DNA of 18,360 nucleotides from Oxalobacteraceae bacterium. GTDB lineage: Bacteria > Pseudomonadota > Gammaproteobacteria > Burkholderiales > Burkholderiaceae_D. The position numbers and the translations under genes were made by a program. The first letter of the stretch is position 1. Each line of letters begins with the position of its first letter. The notes under the pieces are model-generated. The model worked only from the letters and a program-made list of their open reading frames with translations, made no database searches and was not told where the DNA came from. Positions 13,883 to 18,360 of this stretch are shown one piece after another. The stretch lies in assembly GCA_003537575.1 (NCBI GenBank), contig DPRS01000064.1, forward strand, positions 791 through 19,150. Direction: 5' to 3'.

Positions 13883-14469
13883 GCCGGCATACCCAATCCG
13901 GCTTGAGCCTGATCGAGTTGATGATCGGGGTAACAATCGTCGGCATCCTGCTGGGGATGGGGATCCCTTCTTTCAGCCTGTGGATTCAGAATGTGCAAAA
14001 CCGCGGCGGCGCCGAATCGATACTTAATGGGCTGCAGCTGGCGCGGACCGAGGCATTGAAGCGCAACGCCGTTGTCCGGTTCGAACTGAGGGATGAAAAC
14101 GGCCTGATCGCCTGGAACGTCGGATGCGTCAGTGTAACTGCCGAATGCCCGGCCACGATAGAAAGCCGCGCCGCCAATGAGGGCGCGCAGAATGCCAGGG
14201 TGGGTATCAGCACGACTGCCATACCTGTTCCGACGCCGGCCAACCAGTTCAGCACCGCGATCGCCAAGGGAACGGGTCTGCCGGCCGGCGTGAGTTTCAA
14301 TGGCATTGGGCGCCTGGCAAATGCCACTGGCGACATTGCCAGAATCGATATTACCAACGAAATCAGCGCGGAAACCCGCCGGTATGTAGTGTTTCTCGGA
14401 CCAGGCGGACATACCAGGATGTGTGACCCGGCACTGGCGTTTGCCAATAACTCGCAAGGATGCAGCTGA
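13876..14469 (+). CDS. fimT: Minor pilin FimT/GspH family
   Basis: 197-residue prepilin from the ATG at 13876, which overlaps the pilE stop in ATGTTAA. The leader MLSRHTQSG is followed by L10-SLIELMIGVTIVGILLG with Glu at +5 (+1 is Leu rather than Phe). Features fitting GspH/FimT: GGAESILNGLQLARTEALKR after the helix, VRFELRD, and late GIGRLANA, then YVVFLGPGGHTRMCDP. Two Cys pairs are visible (GCVSVTAEC and MCDP...QGCS). The FimT/FimU protein joins the pilus-priming complex. An earlier in-frame ATG (13849) lies inside pilE and would spoil the leader, so it is rejected. The gene overlaps the possible upstream starts of pilV. Confidence 0.85.
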   Translation: MLSRHTQSGLSLIELMIGVTIVGILLGMGIPSFSLWIQNVQNRGGAESILNGLQLARTEALKRNAVVRFELRDENGLIAWNVGCVSVTAECPATIESRAANEGAQNARVGISTTAIPVPTPANQFSTAIAKGTGLPAGVSFNGIGRLANATGDIARIDITNEISAETRRYVVFLGPGGHTRMCDPALAFANNSQGCS

Positions 14470-14477
14470 GGAACTTG

Positions 14478-14864
14478 ATGATGAAGTCTATTACACGGAA
14501 GCACTCGGGCGAGCTCCGGAAGCAGGGGGGCATGATGCTGCTGGAAGGCTTGCTCGCCATCCTGATTTTCTCGTTCGGGATATTGGCAATCGTCGGCTTG
14601 CAATCTTCGGCGCTCAGGTATACCACGGATGCCAAATATCGCCTCGATGCCAGTTTTCTGGCAAATCAGTCGATTGCCCTGATGTGGACAAACCGCACTT
14701 CTCTCGATGTTCACGAAGTGACCGATGAAGACATCATCAGCCTGCCTCAAGGGAAGCGCACGATCGCTGTGACAGGCAACGACGTAACCGTGACTATCAC
14801 CTGGAAATTACCGGGCGAAGTAACGGCCCACAAGTACGTGGTAACTGCCACGATTAATGGCTAA
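14478..14864 (+). CDS. pilV: Type IV pilus modification/minor pilin PilV
   Basis: 128 residues from the ATG at 14478 (or 14481), preceded by AGGA (14469-14472). The frame could start earlier at 14460, but the ribosome site favours 14478. Prepilin cleavage is predicted after G18 (RKQGG/M-M-L-L-E), giving Glu at +5, then GLLAILIFSFGILAIVGLQS, the PilV-type helix. The body is short and beta-rich. It lies between fimT and pilW as in other minor-pilin operons. PilV with PilW, PilX and FimU primes pilus assembly in P. aeruginosa. Confidence 0.87.
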   Translation: MMKSITRKHSGELRKQGGMMLLEGLLAILIFSFGILAIVGLQSSALRYTTDAKYRLDASFLANQSIALMWTNRTSLDVHEVTDEDIISLPQGKRTIAVTGNDVTVTITWKLPGEVTAHKYVVTATING

Positions 14865-14882
14865 GACTTAAGGAGCCGGAAT

Positions 14883-16043
14883 ATGCGCCTCTCAGTTAAA
14901 GGTTTCAGCCTGGTGGAAATCATGGTTGGACTGGCTTTGGGCATGATCGCCATGACCGTGATCATGCAGGTCTACAGTGTTTCCGAAGGACAGAAACGCA
15001 GCACAACATCAGGCGGCGATGCGCAAACCAATGGCGCTGTCGCCCTGTACCTGATTGAGCGCGACACTCGCATGGCTGGCTGGGGTCTGGGAACTTCCGC
15101 TTTTGAAAACTGCACCTCGGCTTTCACTTATTGCGACGATATTCTCAAATGCGGATCGAACAAGGGTCCGCTGGGCGGCTTTTCATTTTCTTCTGTGAAG
15201 GTGACAGACGGCGATGCAGGGCCTGACCAGATCGCTGCAAAATTTTTTGCAAACCCGAACCTCGATACGTTCCGCTATCCGTCTGCAACCCAGATCTCCA
15301 AGAACATGCCGCAATCTTCCTCTGAGCTGAATGTCGGTACGACCAGTGGTTGCGCCGTAGGCGGCATGGTGCTGGTATCGCAGGGCAATGAGTGCACGCT
15401 GATGCAGATCACGCAGGTACAGGGCGAGGCCCTGAAAATCCAGCATAACCCCGGTGAGGATGGCCCTTACAATCCGCCAGCATCCTACCAGAATGATAAT
15501 GACTGGCCCGCTTACACGGAAGGTGCCACCGTGGCCTGCTTTGCCCCCGCGGCCGGTTTCCCAATCTTCGAGCGTTCCTATTCCATCGACACGACTGCAA
15601 GGCAGTTGAAACGCTACGATAACTCGGTTTCTGCCACTCCTGTCACCGAAGTGGTATCGCCGGAAATTTTCGACCTGCAGGTGCAGTACGGGATTGCCGA
15701 TGCAGGCACCCAGGTGGTCAGTGCCTGGAGAGACGCCAAGGTGGATGCAGCAACCGGTACGGACTGGAGTAATCCGGCGCTGGCGGACTGGAAGCGGATC
15801 AAGGCGGTGCGCATTGCCGTGCTGGCGCGCAGCACGCAGTATGAGAAGCCTGCTGTCGGAGCGGCTTGCTCGGCGTCGAACCCGACCATGGATACGACTG
15901 TGCCGGCAGTTATCAAGGATAACAAATGGTCTACATGGGCTCGTTTTGACACCACCAATTATCCGCGAGACTGGAAATGCTACCGCTACAAGGTTTTTGA
16001 AACCGTGGTCCCGCTGCGTAACGTAATGTGGGGGAATCTATGA
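14883..16043 (+). CDS. pilW: Type IV pilus minor pilin PilW
   Basis: 386 residues, in the usual PilW size range. Leader MRLSVKG, cleavage G7/F8, then FSLVEIMVGLALGMIAMTVI with Glu at +5 and the VGLALG pattern typical of PilW. Then LYLIERDTRMAGWG, the conserved PilW region after the helix. Several cysteines lie in the body (including C111 region YCDDILKCG and the late GAACSASNP). A strong AAGGAG site lies just before the ATG. It shares ATGA with pilX, so the two are translationally coupled. Confidence 0.92.
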   Translation: MRLSVKGFSLVEIMVGLALGMIAMTVIMQVYSVSEGQKRSTTSGGDAQTNGAVALYLIERDTRMAGWGLGTSAFENCTSAFTYCDDILKCGSNKGPLGGFSFSSVKVTDGDAGPDQIAAKFFANPNLDTFRYPSATQISKNMPQSSSELNVGTTSGCAVGGMVLVSQGNECTLMQITQVQGEALKIQHNPGEDGPYNPPASYQNDNDWPAYTEGATVACFAPAAGFPIFERSYSIDTTARQLKRYDNSVSATPVTEVVSPEIFDLQVQYGIADAGTQVVSAWRDAKVDAATGTDWSNPALADWKRIKAVRIAVLARSTQYEKPAVGAACSASNPTMDTTVPAVIKDNKWSTWARFDTTNYPRDWKCYRYKVFETVVPLRNVMWGNL

Positions 16044-16690
16044 GCATGACATTCGATTGCCGGGAAGGGCGTGTTTCCTCTGCCGTGATAATGCCGGTCT
16101 TGCAGCGCCAGCGCGGCGCGGTGTTGATCGTGGCGTTGATCGTGCTGGTGGCCATGACCATGGCCGGCATTGCGATGATACGCTCGGTGGATACTTCTAC
16201 GCTGGTCGCCAGCAACCTGATCTTCAAGCAAAGCGCCACGCTCAGCGGCGACAAGGGGATCGAGACGGCAATCACGTGGCTGAATGCCAATGGCGCCAGC
16301 CTGGAAAGCGATAGCCCGACCAATGGCTATTACGCCACCAGCCAGAACTCCCTGGACATTACCGGCAACAAGACCACGACAACTGCGGATAACCTGGACT
16401 GGACCAGCGCGAGCAAGGTAAAAATCCTGGCGATCGACGCTACCAGCGGCAATACGGTTGCCTATGTCATCCACCGCATGTGCGATACGACCGGCGCGCT
16501 GAACGGCGCAACCTGCTCGACGGAGCAAAGCATGCAGGCGGGCAGCAGCATGGGCGCAAACCGGCAAATGACGAATTATCAGAAAGGCAAATGGAGTTCG
16601 GTGGCAAACCGCGGTTTCTATCGAATTACAGTCCGGGTTACCGGTCCGAAAAAGAGTTTCAGTTTTGTGCAGGCGATCGTTTCGCGCTAG
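16040..16690 (+). CDS. pilX: Type IV pilus minor pilin PilX
   Basis: 216 residues from the ATG at 16040, which overlaps the pilW stop (ATGA), with GGGGGAA just upstream; a GTG at 16028 is possible but less likely. The PilX N-terminal signature QRGAVLIVALIVLVAMTMAG and IAMIRSVDTSTLVASN, with a likely leader up to G26, fits PF14341-type PilX. After cleavage the fifth residue is Val, not the usual Glu. In PilX/GspK-like proteins this position can be non-Glu, consistent with a tip position. The C-terminal end GFYRITVRVTGPKKSFSFVQ is typical. The gene ends 75 bp before pilY1. Confidence 0.9.
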   Translation: MSMTFDCREGRVSSAVIMPVLQRQRGAVLIVALIVLVAMTMAGIAMIRSVDTSTLVASNLIFKQSATLSGDKGIETAITWLNANGASLESDSPTNGYYATSQNSLDITGNKTTTTADNLDWTSASKVKILAIDATSGNTVAYVIHRMCDTTGALNGATCSTEQSMQAGSSMGANRQMTNYQKGKWSSVANRGFYRITVRVTGPKKSFSFVQAIVSR

Positions 16691-16765
16691 CCGAGAGACA
16701 GTCGGCAGGATGCGACTGCAAACAGTTTTGGCAATCCTCAGCATGGATACCAAAGGAGAAAAATA

Positions 16766-18360
16766 ATGAATCTGAAGCCAATATCGAGCAAGTTTTCCGC
16801 CTGTGCCCCGTTGGCGCTGGGAGCATTGCTGTCCATGTTTTTCTGGGAGGCGCGCGCTGCTGCCACCGATCTGGCAAATGTACCCCTCGCCAATGCGCCC
16901 ACCACCGTCATCCTGCCGAACATTGCATTCGTATTCGATGATTCCGGTTCGATGGATGAAGAGAATATGCCAAATGGCAATTTGGTGAATCAGGGTAGTT
17001 ATTGCTACAAGTGGCATAAGTACAATACCCTGGCCTACAATCCGGCCACGTCCTATTTTCCTCCGATCAAGGCGGATGGTACGCGCTATCCGAACGCGTC
17101 GTTCACTGCTGCGCTCCATGACGGTTACTTTGCCGCCGGGGCCAAGATGTTCGATGGCACGACGACCAATGTGGCGATAGACTTGACCACTGTCGGATCT
17201 TACTCGTTGACGCAGTCGTCGATTGTATTTGACTCGTTAGTCAGTTCTAAGTATTACGTCTCATCCCTGAAGGTTACCAAGGTGGATGGCACTGAACTGG
17301 AACTGCTGAACTCGACTGCGGTGCCAAGCTCCAGCGGAACGTCCACTACGGACGATCTGGGCCGAGCCGTTGCCGAAAGCATCAACATTCAGGCGGAAAC
17401 CAGCGGATCAGGATTCAGTGCGGCTTGGGATGACGGCAGCAATGCCCTGACCATCAATGCCCCGGAGAACCAGTCTGGCATGACTATTAACCCGGTAATT
17501 GTCAGAAACAAGGTAAGCGGAACTAATCGAAGCGCAAGTATCAACCCGTGGAAAACCGAAAGCCACTCCGGCATCTTTTATGCAACACATAAAACCGATC
17601 CAGGCAGCACAAGCTGCGCCCTTAATTCAAGCTATAACGTAGTTTCCACAGCGAGCGGCATTGCCGCACCGGGAACTTCGGCCGGCAGTGATGCCGCGCT
17701 CACCAATTACGCCAACTGGTATTCCTACTACCGCAAGCGCGCTTTCCTTGCCAAGGCCGGCGTTGGCGAGGCATTCGCCAACCTTGATGAGGACAAATAC
17801 CGCATCGGCCTTTTCTTCATCAATAGTGTGCAGTCCGGCGTCGGAAGCACCAATAATGATCTGGCGATTGGCACGTTCTCCGACACGCATCGCACCAACT
17901 GGTTCAACAGGCTTTACGGCGCGCGCAAGTCGACCTTTACGCCGCTGCGCGGCGCGCTGTCCCGCATGGGGCGGATGTATGCCGGCCAGATTGATGGATG
18001 GGATCCGGTGCAGTATTCCTGCCAGCGCAATTTCACCATCCTGTCGACCGACGGGTACTGGAACAACAATAATGAATCAACCAGCTATGGCCCCAAGAAA
18101 ATGGATGGCTCGACCAATGTCGGCGATCAGGATGGCGTAAGTGGTGTGACCCGGCCCTCGCTGGATAGCGCCACGGCCCAGAACACGCTGGCTGACGTGG
18201 CATATTACTATTATCATACCGACCTGCGCTCGGGCACCTGCGCCAGCCCTGACGTCTGCACCAACAACGTGCCGCCTTCCGGCACGGATCCCAAGACCGA
18301 CGACATGGCGCAACACCAGCACATGACCACGTTCACCGTCGGCCTGGGAGTGAACGGCAG
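16766..18360 (+). CDS. pilY1: PilY1 pilus tip adhesin/mechanosensor, N-terminal part (runs off the window)
   Basis: Open to the right edge: 531 complete codons, no stop. AAGGAGAA lies 5 nt before the ATG. A signal peptide (MNLKPISSKF... to about residue 32, ARAA) sends it across the inner membrane. A von Willebrand A region follows, with MIDAS motif D58-D-S60-G-S62 in FVFDDSGSMDEE; the rest of the vWA fold resumes near residue 270 and includes FTPLRGALSRMGRMY. About residues 130-258 look like an inserted Ser/Thr-rich beta domain. A FTILSTDGYWN motif typical of PilY1 is present near 420. The C-terminal PilC-type beta-propeller lies beyond the window. PilY1 caps the priming complex of PilVWX-FimU. 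Confidence 0.93.
   Translation, partial: MNLKPISSKFSACAPLALGALLSMFFWEARAAATDLANVPLANAPTTVILPNIAFVFDDSGSMDEENMPNGNLVNQGSYCYKWHKYNTLAYNPATSYFPPIKADGTRYPNASFTAALHDGYFAAGAKMFDGTTTNVAIDLTTVGSYSLTQSSIVFDSLVSSKYYVSSLKVTKVDGTELELLNSTAVPSSSGTSTTDDLGRAVAESINIQAETSGSGFSAAWDDGSNALTINAPENQSGMTINPVIVRNKVSGTNRSASINPWKTESHSGIFYATHKTDPGSTSCALNSSYNVVSTASGIAAPGTSAGSDAALTNYANWYSYYRKRAFLAKAGVGEAFANLDEDKYRIGLFFINSVQSGVGSTNNDLAIGTFSDTHRTNWFNRLYGARKSTFTPLRGALSRMGRMYAGQIDGWDPVQYSCQRNFTILSTDGYWNNNNESTSYGPKKMDGSTNVGDQDGVSGVTRPSLDSATAQNTLADVAYYYYHTDLRSGTCASPDVCTNNVPPSGTDPKTDDMAQHQHMTTFTVGLGVNG

Noticed and set aside
1..18360. CRISPR array, tRNA, rRNA, prophage or insertion sequence
   Set aside because: No regularly spaced direct repeats with unique spacers, no cloverleaf or rRNA-like stretch, and no transposase, integrase or phage genes were seen in either strand.

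Overview
The window looks like an ordinary stretch of chromosome from a betaproteobacterium, most likely order Burkholderiales and perhaps an Oxalobacteraceae-type genome (Herminiimonas, Collimonas, Massilia and relatives). This rests on the high GC content and on a combination typical of that group: etfA next to a ~596-residue acyl-CoA dehydrogenase, rpsP-rimM-trmD-rplS followed by a CoA-pyrophosphatase Nudix gene and a CobD/CbiB-family gene, a DUF3579 gene, and a fimT-pilV-pilW-pilX-pilY1 minor-pilin operon. The family name is inferred from gene content, not measured.

Layout. 1-2080: end of etfA, an intercistronic hairpin, an acyl-CoA dehydrogenase and a strong rho-independent terminator; together these form an electron-transfer-flavoprotein-linked fatty acid or acyl-CoA oxidation unit. 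2226-2951: two small conserved genes of unknown function (DUF4864, secreted; DUF1059, cytoplasmic). 2930-5320 on the minus strand: a TM2-domain membrane protein, then amtB (ammonium channel), then a small unknown gene whose start codon overlaps the amtB stop. The gap upstream of amtB carries a clear sigma-54 promoter and an NtrC-like site, so nitrogen limitation probably drives amtB and its coupled partner. No glnK is adjacent.

5560-7888: the ribosome and tRNA operon rpsP-rimM-trmD-rplS, with a good promoter and a good terminator. A cluster of short repeats (GTACTCTGTCC) lies between trmD and rplS. 8004-10234: CoA pyrophosphatase, CobD/CbiB-family membrane protein and DUF3579 protein. 10401-13283: a 960-residue membrane c-di-GMP protein with CHASE-like sensor, PAS, GGDEF and EAL regions. 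Its GGDEF signature is degenerate (AADEF), its I-site RxxD is kept and its EAL residues look intact, so it is probably a phosphodiesterase.

13466-18360: a tightly packed type IV pilus gene set. A PilE-like pilin comes first, then fimT/gspH, pilV, pilW, pilX and a pilY1 that runs off the right edge. Together they would make the priming and tip complex of a type IV pilus. The neighbouring c-di-GMP protein fits functionally (c-di-GMP often controls pili) but is not shown to be linked.

I did not find a phage, insertion sequence, CRISPR array, rRNA, tRNA or a clearly new defence or metabolic system. The most noteworthy items are the amtB-coupled orphan gene with its sigma-54/NtrC control, the degenerate-GGDEF c-di-GMP protein, the repeat cluster inside the trmD operon, and an apparent beta-rich insertion in the PilY1 von Willebrand A domain.
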